Below are positions 1-8,851 of a stretch of 64,000 nt of DNA, piece after piece (the stretch's first letter is position 1; the number at the start of each line of letters is the position of its first letter). This stretch comes from Rhodothermales bacterium. Its GTDB lineage: Bacteria; Bacteroidota; Rhodothermia; Rhodothermales; Bin80. Made by a program: the position numbers and the translations under genes. A model generated the notes under the pieces. It did no database searches, was not told the origin of the DNA, and was given only the letters and a program-made list of their open reading frames with translations. Location: positions 1 to 64,000 of the forward strand of contig JAJEDR010000048.1 in the NCBI GenBank assembly GCA_022821385.1. The letters run 5' to 3'.

Positions 1-2
1 CT

Positions 3-1253
3 GTCATTTTCGGTCTGTATCTGGCCCAGGGCGGTGGTTATTCAGCTAGCCAATTGGCTTGGCATAAGCGCATGGGGATCCTGGTCGTCCTGTTTGCTTC
101 GCTGGCCTACCTATACAAAGCCTGGCCAGGCCTCTCCGAGCGCTGGCTCAAGCACTGGGAGCGCCGTATGTACGGTATATCGTTAGGGCTCCTGCTATTC
201 GGGGTTGCGCTTACCGGACATCTGGGGGGCGTGCTGACACATGGTCCAGATTATTTATCCCGCTATATGCCGGATGGCTTGCGCCAGATTGCGGGACTAT
301 CTAAAAAAGCCGATATCGGGCGTCTCCAGCTGGATAATCCCGCGGAAACTACTACGTATGCCGCGCTGATTGCCCCCATCCTTGAATCCAGATGCGTATC
401 GTGTCACGGTGCTGACGCCCAACGGGGTGGACTGCGTTTGGACACCCCCGATTTCATCAATGAGGGCGGAGATGACGGCCCCCCTATTGTCGCTGGTCGC
501 GCGCATGAGAGCGAGCTTATCCACCGCGTGTGGCTACCGCTCAATTCGGACGACCATATGCCGCCCATTGAGAGTCCACAGCTGTCCGTGGCAGAAGCCG
601 AGCTACTGCGATGGTGGATTGACGAGGGCGCCTCTTTTGAGGAACTCCTCCCGGACGCTGAATGGTCACCCGTTGTGCAAACTATTGTGGATGGTATGGG
701 GCTGGACGAAATCCGGACCGGAATCTTTGCGCTGGATACCGCTCCGCCGGACTCCATGGATGTAGTGGCGCTTGCCGGCCTGGGATTGTCCGTTACACCT
801 TTGGCGGAAAATGAACCGTATCTGCAGGTACGCTGCATGAACCTGGAAGCATGCACGGGTACGAGTGAATTGCGCGGAGCGCTACTGCGCCTTGCCCCCA
901 ATATCGCGTGGCTTGATCTCGGACGCTCCCAGGCTGGTGACGATCTAGTAGAGGTGATCGCAGATCTGCCACATGTAACGCGCCTGCATCTACAGCAGAC
1001 TTCGGTTACCGATGATGGATTGGCGCATCTGAGCGATCTGGAATACTTGGAGTATCTAAACCTTTATGGCACAGCAGTGTCCGATTCTGGACTGGTTCAT
1101 CTTGAACAATTACCCGAGCTGCAATCCCTCTACCTCTGGCAAACCAATACCACCGTTGCAGGGACAGAGCGTTTGCAATCTGCTGTGCCCGAGCTATACA
1201 TCAATACCGGTCTAAGCCTGAGCCCGGTTGAACCTGACAGTACTGACGCATGA
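3..1253 (+). CDS. Membrane-anchored cytochrome c (PSCyt1-type) with C-terminal LRRs, 5' partial
   Basis: The reading frame is open from base 3, so the true start lies left of the window; the first in-window start-like codon (TTG at 54) is probably internal. The visible N-terminal part has two or three hydrophobic segments, as in DUF2231-like membrane modules. It is followed by a c-type cytochrome domain with one haem-binding CxxCH (RCVSCHG, bases about 388-408) and a downstream MPP that could supply the axial Met. The last third has leucine-rich repeats. This membrane + cytochrome + LRR layout is known mainly from Planctomycetes and Rhodothermota, where it accompanies sulfatases. The stop codon overlaps the start of the sulfatase by 4 bases, so the two are probably translationally coupled. 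Electron transfer is inferred; the donor and acceptor are unknown. Confidence 0.8.
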   Translation, partial: VIFGLYLAQGGGYSASQLAWHKRMGILVVLFASLAYLYKAWPGLSERWLKHWERRMYGISLGLLLFGVALTGHLGGVLTHGPDYLSRYMPDGLRQIAGLSKKADIGRLQLDNPAETTTYAALIAPILESRCVSCHGADAQRGGLRLDTPDFINEGGDDGPPIVAGRAHESELIHRVWLPLNSDDHMPPIESPQLSVAEAELLRWWIDEGASFEELLPDAEWSPVVQTIVDGMGLDEIRTGIFALDTAPPDSMDVVALAGLGLSVTPLAENEPYLQVRCMNLEACTGTSELRGALLRLAPNIAWLDLGRSQAGDDLVEVIADLPHVTRLHLQQTSVTDDGLAHLSDLEYLEYLNLYGTAVSDSGLVHLEQLPELQSLYLWQTNTTVAGTERLQSAVPELYINTGLSLSPVEPDSTDA

Positions 1254-3013
1254 AATCATATATACGTCTTGGATTTATTCCCCTTCTGCTGTGCGCGTGT
1301 GCCGCGCCGGAAATTGCGGTTGATGAACCGGTGTCATTGGAACGTCCAAATATTGTTTGGATATCGGCCGAAGATATGGGACCTAGGCTTGGGGCCTATG
1401 GGGACACCGTTGCCCGAACCCCTCGTCTGGACTCACTTGCCAGTCATGGCACACGCTACACACGTGTTTTTACCACTGCGGGGGTCTGCTCTCCCAGCCG
1501 TGCGGCCATTATCACCGGCATGCATCAAGTCAGTCTTGGGGCACATCATATGCGGACCCTCTCGGGAGCTCCTTTTGCGCCCGAACCCACGCCATACAGT
1601 GTGGTCCCTCCTCATTATGTTAAAACCTTTACGGAATATCTGCGCGCAGCCGGCTACTACACGACCAACAATGTGAAGGAGGACTACCAATTTGAAACTC
1701 CAACCACAGCCTGGGATGAATCCAGCTCTGAGGCACATTGGCGTAACCGCCGGGACCCCGATCAACCTTTTTTTTCGGTGTTCAATTTTACGACAACGCA
1801 TGAAAGTCGTATCTGGCCGGACCCTGGAGCAGCCTTTGAGGCCATGGGGCTGCCTGCTTTTGCTGCACCGCCTGCGCCTGAACCGCTCACAACCGATCCT
1901 GACGCAGTTGTCGTACCACCCTATTATCCAGACACACCCGTCGTGCGACGCGATATTGCACAGCAATACGACAATATCGCAGTTATGGACGCTCAGGCCG
2001 GCATGATTCTTGACCAACTGGAGGAGGATGGTCTGCTGGAAAATACAATCGTGTTTTTCTGGAGTGATCATGGTGATGGATTACCACGCCATAAACGGTG
2101 GCTGTACGACTCCGGCCTGCATGTTCCCATGATCATCCATACACCGGGACAGAGACCTGATGTCAATCAAGAGCTTGTGAGCTTTCTGGATCTCGCGCCT
2201 ACTGTGCTCTCACTGGCGGGGATTGAGCCGCCTGCCCACATGCAAGGACGGGCTATTTTGGGGGAGTTCGTCGCTAATAAGCCTCCACACGAATATGTCT
2301 ATGCAGCAAGGGATCGTTTTGATGAGCAGTACGATCTTGTAAGAGCCGTACGGGATTCACGATACAAATATATCCGCAATTACCGGACGGAAAAACCATA
2401 CGCGCTCTGGATGGCCTTCGCGAACGTAATGCCCACGATGCAAGAGCTATTCAGACTACATGCAGACGGCGCGCTAACCGGCCCGCAAACGCTTTGGATG
2501 AGCTCAAGTCGTCCGGTTCACGAACTTTATGACACGGCTGAGGATCCATATGAGGTTCGTAATCTCGCGTACAATCCAACGTACAAGGACGAACTCCAGC
2601 GCCTGCAACTGGCACTTGACAGCTGGATTGCTACAAGTGGGGACTGGGGGTTCAGATCAGAACTGGATATGGTTGAATCAATGTGGCCGAACGGAGAACA
2701 GCCAATTACAGGTGCCCCGATCATGCTGCCACAAGCTACCTCACGCACGGCAATCCAGACTGGAAGTCTGGATCACACCCAAAGTGGAGGAGTTTTTGAC
2801 GGGACCGTCGACATAACCATGTACAGCGGAACTCAGGGGGCCTCGATTGCTTACGCGATTGTTGACGAGACCGGAATGGAAGGGGATTGGTTGCTTTTTT
2901 CTGCTCCACTTAGGATTGAACAATCCACCACACTACGTGCAAAAGCAATCAGGTATGGGTATCAGGAAAGCTCCGTAAGCGAAGCCACATTCCACATCTC
3001 TTCCGGTGAATAG
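1250..3013 (+). CDS. Type I (formylglycine-dependent) sulfatase, lipoprotein-like
   Basis: This 587-residue protein is a member of the alkaline-phosphatase-superfamily sulfatases, which hydrolyse sulfate esters. The N-terminal metal site is seen as NIVWISAEDMG and the signature CSPSR has the Cys (residue 80) that an anaerobic or FGE-type maturase would convert to formylglycine. A second metal motif, SDHGDG, lies near residue 274, followed by RHKRWLYDSG, which resembles the S1_8-like subfamily. The N-terminus is a signal peptide with cysteines around residues 15-17, so surface or periplasmic lipid anchoring is likely. The last 80 residues resemble a chitobiase/hexosaminidase C-terminal (Fn3-associated) module. 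The substrate is probably a sulfated polysaccharide or glycan; I cannot tell which. It is coupled to the upstream cytochrome gene by an ATGA overlap. No maturase is visible in the window. Confidence 0.92.
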   Translation: MKSYIRLGFIPLLLCACAAPEIAVDEPVSLERPNIVWISAEDMGPRLGAYGDTVARTPRLDSLASHGTRYTRVFTTAGVCSPSRAAIITGMHQVSLGAHHMRTLSGAPFAPEPTPYSVVPPHYVKTFTEYLRAAGYYTTNNVKEDYQFETPTTAWDESSSEAHWRNRRDPDQPFFSVFNFTTTHESRIWPDPGAAFEAMGLPAFAAPPAPEPLTTDPDAVVVPPYYPDTPVVRRDIAQQYDNIAVMDAQAGMILDQLEEDGLLENTIVFFWSDHGDGLPRHKRWLYDSGLHVPMIIHTPGQRPDVNQELVSFLDLAPTVLSLAGIEPPAHMQGRAILGEFVANKPPHEYVYAARDRFDEQYDLVRAVRDSRYKYIRNYRTEKPYALWMAFANVMPTMQELFRLHADGALTGPQTLWMSSSRPVHELYDTAEDPYEVRNLAYNPTYKDELQRLQLALDSWIATSGDWGFRSELDMVESMWPNGEQPITGAPIMLPQATSRTAIQTGSLDHTQSGGVFDGTVDITMYSGTQGASIAYAIVDETGMEGDWLLFSAPLRIEQSTTLRAKAIRYGYQESSVSEATFHISSGE

Positions 3014-3024
3014 CTAGATACCGT

Positions 3025-5421
3025 ATGCCGCAGCTCCTCCCTCGTCTAACATTCCTGTTTATAGCTGCAGTTTACCTCTCCATACAACATTCTCCCCTCG
3101 CTGTTGCACAGGCGGATTATGTCACAGTGAGTGGTACTGTAACAGATGCTGAAACCGGTGAATTGGTCGTAGGAGCGGCATTGTATGTAGCTGCGCAGGA
3201 TGTGGGTGGAACTACAAACCAATACGGCTACTACAGTCTGACACTCCAACCTGATAGCGTACGCATGGTGGTCAATCATGTAGCGTACGTGCCACAAGTG
3301 ATCGTGTACGCAGCCAGAGAGGACTTCCGCATGGATATCTCGCTCGTACCTGTCACACTTGCTCTGGACGAAATTGAGGTTACCGCCTCCGCCGAGTCAG
3401 TACTCCAGACAACACAAATGAGCGGCGTCTCAATACCTGTACAAAACGTAGAGGTTCTTCCGTCGCTTTTGGGGGAAGTAGATGTCTTGCGTATCATCCA
3501 ACTCTTGCCGGGTGTTCAATCGGGTGTAGAAGGTTCAACCGGTCTCTATGTGCGCGGAGGTGGTCCAGACCAGAATCTTTATTTGCTTGATGGAACACAG
3601 ATCTATAATCCCAGTCATCTGTTCGGTTTCCTGAGCACCTTCAACCCGGATGCGATAAAAGATGTCCAGTTGCTCAAAGGAGGTTTCCCCGCGCGCTACG
3701 GTGGGCGGCTTTCCTCGGTGATTGATCTGACCATGAAGGAAGGAAATATGAAACGATTTGCGGGAGCAGGATCCGTGGGACTTCTTGCTTCACGTTTAAC
3801 CGTGGAGGGGCCAATCGTACGGGACCGTGCCTCCTTCCTTGTCGCTGGACGCCGGTCCTATGCTGACATACTTGCCCGACCCTTCCTCAACAACGAAGAT
3901 GAAGAGTTCGGTTACTATTTCTACGACATCAATGTAAAGACCAACGTTATTCTTACACCTAGAGACCGAATATATTTGAGCGGCTATATGGGAGACGACC
4001 GCCTGTATGAGCGCTACAATTACAGCGAGGATAGCGGTTGGGACGAGACTGCACTGAATTGGAGAAATCTGACGGGTACCTTCCGCTGGAATCACATATT
4101 TGGATCAAGGTTTTTCTCAAATGTACTGGTTGGTTACACCAATTACTCACTGCTTGCGACTAACGAATCCCGTTATGTCTCCCGCTCTTTCGATAACGCT
4201 GATGGTGAGCGCCGTCGGTATAATGCTTCGTACGAATCTGGTATTCGTGATCTGCATGCGCGGGCTGACGCGGAATTTATTCCCAATGCCCGTCACAACA
4301 TTCGTTTTGGACTGGGAGGACAGTTGCACAGCTTTCTTACTGGAGCATATGAGGAGATCCATGAGATAAACGATGTGTTGGATTATTCCACGGCCACCTC
4401 AAACAGGCGTTCAAAAGGCGGGGAGTTCCAAGCCTATATCGAAGACGACTGGCGCCTAGCTTCACGAGTACGCCTCAATACGGGGATACACGCCTCGAGC
4501 TTTCTCGTTGACCGGAAGACGTATTACTCGGTAGAACCACGCATTGGTGCGCTTTTCCGCCTGGATTCGAGAACCAGCATTAAGGCATCTTTGGCGTACA
4601 TGCAGCAGTACATCCATCTTCTGGCAACTACAAGTGGGTTGTCTCTTCCCACGGACTTGTGGGTACCTGCGACCGCACGAATCAAGCCTCAACAGTCCAT
4701 GCAAGTTGCAGGTGGTGCCGTTCATTCAATTTCTGGTGGAAAATTTGAGATCTCCATTGAGGGGTACTACAAGCAGTTGCACAACCTGATTGAGTACGAA
4801 GATGGCGCTGACTTTTTTGATGCCACCTTGGGGACATGGGAGGATCGAGTGGTGACTGGACGCGGGGTTGCCTACGGCGGCGAGATTTTTCTTCAAAAAC
4901 AATCCGGTCGCACAACTGGCTGGATAGGTTACACGCTATCGTCAAGTCGCCGAAAATTTGACGACATCAACGACGGGGCGTGGTTTCCTTACCGATATGA
5001 TCGCCGGCATGATGCCGCTTTGGTAATCAGCCATAAGTTTAGACCATGGATTGATATAAGTGCATCCTGGGTCTACGGGACCGGCCAGGCCGTTACACTG
5101 CCCGTCGGCCATATTCACGCGGAGCCGGAAACTTTCGTAGCATTTCCGTGGGGACGGAGCAACTGGCTTCAGTTGTATAGTGTGCAGAGTTCGCGCAATG
5201 GTGTACGCATGCCGTCCTATCACCGACTGGATTTGAGTATTCGCATAAAACGTACGAGAACACGTTTGAAGAGAACGCTATCAATCGGCACCTACAATAC
5301 GTACAACCGGAAGAACCCCCTTAGCATCTTTGCCCGGCGAGATTCAGACGGGGATCTAGTATTCAAGCAGTTTAGTCTACTCCCCACAATCCCTGCTATA
5401 AGCTACCAGTTGTCCTACTAG
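3025..5421 (+). CDS. TonB-dependent outer-membrane receptor with carboxypeptidase-regulatory-like domain
   Basis: A 798-residue TonB-dependent transporter. After a signal peptide ending near AVAQA, residues about 33-115 form the carboxypeptidase-regulatory-like beta-sandwich (VSGTVTDAETGE), followed by a plug domain (about 120-240, with the typical LYVRGGGPDQNLYLLDG segment) and a beta-barrel ending in an aromatic residue (SYQLSY). It should import a large nutrient through the outer membrane using TonB energy; the ligand cannot be read from sequence. It sits 11 bases after the sulfatase and directly before a DUF4249 gene, a pairing common in Bacteroidota and Rhodothermota. The four plus-strand genes from base 3 to 6580 probably form one transcription unit, which would fit uptake of a product released by the sulfatase (inference). 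Confidence 0.93.
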   Translation: MPQLLPRLTFLFIAAVYLSIQHSPLAVAQADYVTVSGTVTDAETGELVVGAALYVAAQDVGGTTNQYGYYSLTLQPDSVRMVVNHVAYVPQVIVYAAREDFRMDISLVPVTLALDEIEVTASAESVLQTTQMSGVSIPVQNVEVLPSLLGEVDVLRIIQLLPGVQSGVEGSTGLYVRGGGPDQNLYLLDGTQIYNPSHLFGFLSTFNPDAIKDVQLLKGGFPARYGGRLSSVIDLTMKEGNMKRFAGAGSVGLLASRLTVEGPIVRDRASFLVAGRRSYADILARPFLNNEDEEFGYYFYDINVKTNVILTPRDRIYLSGYMGDDRLYERYNYSEDSGWDETALNWRNLTGTFRWNHIFGSRFFSNVLVGYTNYSLLATNESRYVSRSFDNADGERRRYNASYESGIRDLHARADAEFIPNARHNIRFGLGGQLHSFLTGAYEEIHEINDVLDYSTATSNRRSKGGEFQAYIEDDWRLASRVRLNTGIHASSFLVDRKTYYSVEPRIGALFRLDSRTSIKASLAYMQQYIHLLATTSGLSLPTDLWVPATARIKPQQSMQVAGGAVHSISGGKFEISIEGYYKQLHNLIEYEDGADFFDATLGTWEDRVVTGRGVAYGGEIFLQKQSGRTTGWIGYTLSSSRRKFDDINDGAWFPYRYDRRHDAALVISHKFRPWIDISASWVYGTGQAVTLPVGHIHAEPETFVAFPWGRSNWLQLYSVQSSRNGVRMPSYHRLDLSIRIKRTRTRLKRTLSIGTYNTYNRKNPLSIFARRDSDGDLVFKQFSLLPTIPAISYQLSY

Positions 5422-5569
5422 AACTATGGATCATCCATATGACCGTTCTATGATCATGCGAAATCATTTGGACATGGTGTTGTTGCGGTTCTTGCATGGC
5501 GGCTCCCCATCGCAAGCGCAAGCCTTGACGAATCGCAGGCAACGTGGCCTTCTCCGTTCCGCCGATTTC

Positions 5570-6580
5570 ATGCGAGTTGCTGGGCGCGGCTGGACCAGAC
5601 TAACTCAGAATTTGTGGCAACCACGGCCTCTTCATTGCCCGGTTACCCAATTGCTTACAGCTTGCGTGATATTACTTTCTGCCTGCGAAACCACCGTTGA
5701 GATTGATCCACCGGATTACGACCCTGAATTGAACATCACCAGCAACTTCACACCGGATTCGGCTTGGGCGGCAAGGGTCGCAAAAACTATTCCGATCGGC
5801 AACCTGGGAGATACGACATCAATTTTCGTGGACAATGCAACGGTGACGATCTACAGGGACGATGTCCTCGTCGCGCGACTTGTTCACGATGGTGGAGAAG
5901 ATGGTTGGTATGAGTCACCGAGAATGCGGACGCCGCGCACAAATACGCAGTACCGGATGGTTGTTGAGGCACCCGGATTGCCTTCGGCATCAGCAATCTC
6001 TATGGTTCCTCTGCCCCCAGACATACTTACTGCCGAGATCACTAGACTCGACACTTTCTCCCCGTTCACATCGGATCCCCAACACTTGGTCAGCTTTAGT
6101 CTGGCTGACAATCCTGGCCTGAATTACTACAGTTTTACCATTTTTCTTGCACTTCCCGAAGGCGGGTCTCCCACTTCCTCGGAATTCACAGTCCATGAGT
6201 TGGTTATGACCCACAACAGTCAACAATGGTCTTGCTACTTCAGTGAAGTCCTAAATCCGATTGAAAGCGGCCCTGCAGAGGACGAATTCTGTACCATCGG
6301 TATCCTGTCCGATCGATCCTCCAATGGTCAAATTCAAAATTTTGATATAACGGTAGGCTCGTTCAGCGATTTGGGAGACGAATTGGACGCTAACTTTATA
6401 CTATACGTTATGGCCCTCAGTCCTGAGTATGTCGAGCATCGAAGTGCTATTGAGGAGCATGACAATTTTGATGGTTTCGGGCAGCCAGCCAATCTGTACA
6501 CAAATTTTGAGGGTGGACGAGGAATATTTGCGGGTTACTCCACGCGTTACCGTGTCCTGGACTTAGCACGCACTGAGTAG
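5570..6580 (+). CDS. DUF4249-family lipoprotein, partner of TonB receptor
   Basis: The frame is open from 5426 (ATG), but the first residues there look non-coding. A lipobox (VILLSAC) followed by ETTVEIDPPDYDPEL suggests a later start: ATG 5570, or TTG 5612, which would give a compact lipoprotein signal peptide. The mature part fits DUF4249, an exported beta-rich family of unknown biochemical function that is almost always encoded next to a TonB-dependent receptor. Visible family features are the early SNFTPDSAW segment, the internal Ig-like stretch around VTIYRDDVLVA and the late ILYVMALSPEYVEHRS. It probably acts at the outer membrane with the receptor just upstream, as a lid or ligand-binding partner (inference). 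Confidence 0.8.
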   Translation: MRVAGRGWTRLTQNLWQPRPLHCPVTQLLTACVILLSACETTVEIDPPDYDPELNITSNFTPDSAWAARVAKTIPIGNLGDTTSIFVDNATVTIYRDDVLVARLVHDGGEDGWYESPRMRTPRTNTQYRMVVEAPGLPSASAISMVPLPPDILTAEITRLDTFSPFTSDPQHLVSFSLADNPGLNYYSFTIFLALPEGGSPTSSEFTVHELVMTHNSQQWSCYFSEVLNPIESGPAEDEFCTIGILSDRSSNGQIQNFDITVGSFSDLGDELDANFILYVMALSPEYVEHRSAIEEHDNFDGFGQPANLYTNFEGGRGIFAGYSTRYRVLDLARTE

Positions 6581-6765
6581 TACGAGAGAATCCCGATGTA
6601 GTGTATCATACCGTGTATCTCAGATTTACTGCTTCCTCAACCCAGCGCCCACTTGGATAAGTCGAATTGTTTCTAACTTGACGGGCCAGTCGTGATTTTT
6701 CGGCAATGCATACTGGTGAACAACTGACCAGCCCAATTGTACCGCAACAGCAACCACCGACTGTC

Positions 6766-8742
6766 ATGACGCGTGTTGTTGTCCTTGTTGTGTTGATTGC
6801 GGTATCCAGTGCAACTGCTACACAGGCGCAATTTCCGGGCTGCCCACTAATTGACCAGATTACACTGCAGTCATGCAAGGTATTGGAAAAACTCTTCTAC
6901 GATACGGACGGATATAACTGGCGTAACGTACGCGGTTGGCTTCGGACAATCCAACCCTGTGATTGGTACGGTATCACATGCAGGTCCTCAAGATGGCCAA
7001 GAGAAATCATACACATTGATCTTTCCGGCAACAACCTGACTGGCACCCTGCCGGGAGACTTGGCATTCCTGCAAGAACTGCAATCCATTCGGATTGACAA
7101 CAGTGGCCCAGGTGTTCGACTACGAAAGCTGACCGGCCAGATCCCGACAACGCTCGGAGACCTTGAGCACCTGGAGGTTCTCTCGCTGGGAAATAATGCC
7201 TTCACAGGCACCATCCCGGCAGAACTCGGAAATCTGCCCAATCTTCGAGAACTGAGCCTGGAAGACAATGAACTGGAAGGACCAGTACCAGAGCGCCTTG
7301 GACAATTGTTGCAATTGCAGCGCCTCAATCTCAGCGGTAACGGTTTGGGGGGACCAATTCCCGATACACTCCGCAATCTGACCGAGCTCGAATACCTGAA
7401 CTTGCGCCAAAATATGCTAAGCGGAGATCTGCCGGAATGGCTGGGAAATCTCAGTATGCTAAGGTTTTTTGATGCCAGCGAGAATCAACTGTCGGGAAGG
7501 ATACCGGAGGAATTAGCCAATCTAGAAGAACTTCTCTGGCTGTCTCTCGCTGACAATAATCTGGAAGGCTCGCTGTCCCTCTCCACTGCCACGTTCGCCG
7601 CCGGTATAAATAACTGTTCTCTACAAGGAAATCGTATCTGCATTCCAGATGCCCCTCCATATGCCAACCTGGACCAAGTTTGCTCACTGTCTCGAGACAA
7701 CACATGTAAAGCGTGCGAAGGGCCCAACTGCGATAGCCTCGAATCTATCTACGTCAACACAGGAGGGGCAACATGGACACGAAATAATGGATGGCTCGCA
7801 AGTTCACAACCATGCGATTGGGATGGCGTCAGTTGTATTGATGGAGAAATAACGCATTTGATCCTGCCGAATAATGATATGACGGGTAAGTTACCCGCCT
7901 CTCTATCGTCCATAGAAAGCCTTGAAGTCCTTGACCTATCTGGAAATAGTCTCCAAGGACCTGTACCCGCAAAGTACGCTGCACTCACCAGCCTGGATAC
8001 TCTTAATCTCAGCAACAACAAGCTGACGGGCGCACTACCACACCCGGTAGCAGTTCTTGGCGTAGAACTGTCCCATTGCAACCTGTCAAATAATGCTGGT
8101 GTCTGCGTCCCTGATAGTCCCGAATATGTAGCACTTGATACTACTCCTATCTGTCGCCTCCAGCTTCGCGGGGATTGTCTGGGGTATGATCTTGTCGCGG
8201 TAGATGAGCTGAAAGCTGTTCCGGGGGAACGGTCAATTCAACTAATCTGGTCTATAACACCGTCCTCTTCCAATATTACGTTCTTTGTAGAAGACACTCA
8301 GCTACAACCAATGACCATCGGACAGGTCCAAGTGGACAGTGAGGCGCAGACCAACTTTACTTATACCATAGAGGATCTGGATCCAGGCCGATATTCTTTC
8401 CAGATTCGGCAGGTAGCCGCGAATGGCGCCTACAGAGTTACCGGGCCTGTGACTGCTGAATTGTATGTTGAAGGTCTTGTGACGGAGAAAGTTTATCCAA
8501 ATCCATTTTCCACAGAAGCAATTCTCCAGTTCACCTCCGGCACATACGGATCAGTTGATATCGCGCTATATGATCTTCTTGGTCGTCGTATCCAGACTCT
8601 TTTCAGCGGCACGCCTCCACTGCATCAATCAACCCGGATCAAGATCAAAGCCCATGGACTCTCGGCTGGAACCTACATGGTGCGCAGCCGCATAGAAGGT
8701 CGACCTGCATCCTCCCAGCGTATTGTATTCGTCAAGGACTAG
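6766..8742 (+). CDS. Secreted LRR protein with two plant-type LRR modules, Fn3-like domain and T9SS sorting domain
   Basis: The frame opens at 6706, but ATG 6766 places a clean signal peptide (MTRVVVLVVLIAVSS, then ATQAQ) at the N-terminus. Two LRRNT_2-like caps are visible, LEKLFYDTDGYNW...PCDWYGITC and LESIYVNTGGATW...PCDWDGVSC. The first is followed by about nine LRRs of the plant receptor-kinase type (L..L.L..N.L.G.IP..L), the second by about four. Cysteine-bearing caps close each module. A fibronectin-like domain follows (about 8190-8460). The C-terminus has KVYPNPFSTEAILQF, LYDLLGRR and GTYMVR, the hallmarks of a type A T9SS sorting domain, so the protein should cross the outer membrane by T9SS and end up on the surface. 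A binding or adhesion role is likely. No enzymatic domain is seen. Confidence 0.88.
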   Translation: MTRVVVLVVLIAVSSATATQAQFPGCPLIDQITLQSCKVLEKLFYDTDGYNWRNVRGWLRTIQPCDWYGITCRSSRWPREIIHIDLSGNNLTGTLPGDLAFLQELQSIRIDNSGPGVRLRKLTGQIPTTLGDLEHLEVLSLGNNAFTGTIPAELGNLPNLRELSLEDNELEGPVPERLGQLLQLQRLNLSGNGLGGPIPDTLRNLTELEYLNLRQNMLSGDLPEWLGNLSMLRFFDASENQLSGRIPEELANLEELLWLSLADNNLEGSLSLSTATFAAGINNCSLQGNRICIPDAPPYANLDQVCSLSRDNTCKACEGPNCDSLESIYVNTGGATWTRNNGWLASSQPCDWDGVSCIDGEITHLILPNNDMTGKLPASLSSIESLEVLDLSGNSLQGPVPAKYAALTSLDTLNLSNNKLTGALPHPVAVLGVELSHCNLSNNAGVCVPDSPEYVALDTTPICRLQLRGDCLGYDLVAVDELKAVPGERSIQLIWSITPSSSNITFFVEDTQLQPMTIGQVQVDSEAQTNFTYTIEDLDPGRYSFQIRQVAANGAYRVTGPVTAELYVEGLVTEKVYPNPFSTEAILQFTSGTYGSVDIALYDLLGRRIQTLFSGTPPLHQSTRIKIKAHGLSAGTYMVRSRIEGRPASSQRIVFVKD

Positions 8743-8851
8743 TCGGGTATAACCAGGAGGTATCAGTAGCTAACCGTGCCCCAACAGATCAAGTGCTTCA
8801 GGTCCATTGCAAACGGCAGTTCCAACAGTTTCGTGTGTCCCGCTGCCAACA

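Noticed and set aside
54-1253. Start of the cytochrome gene at TTG 54
   Set aside because: The frame is open to base 3 with membrane-like sequence, so the true start is outside the window.
1433-2071. 212-residue minus-strand open frame antisense to the sulfatase
   Set aside because: Opposite strand of a gene with complete sulfatase motifs; composition not protein-like.
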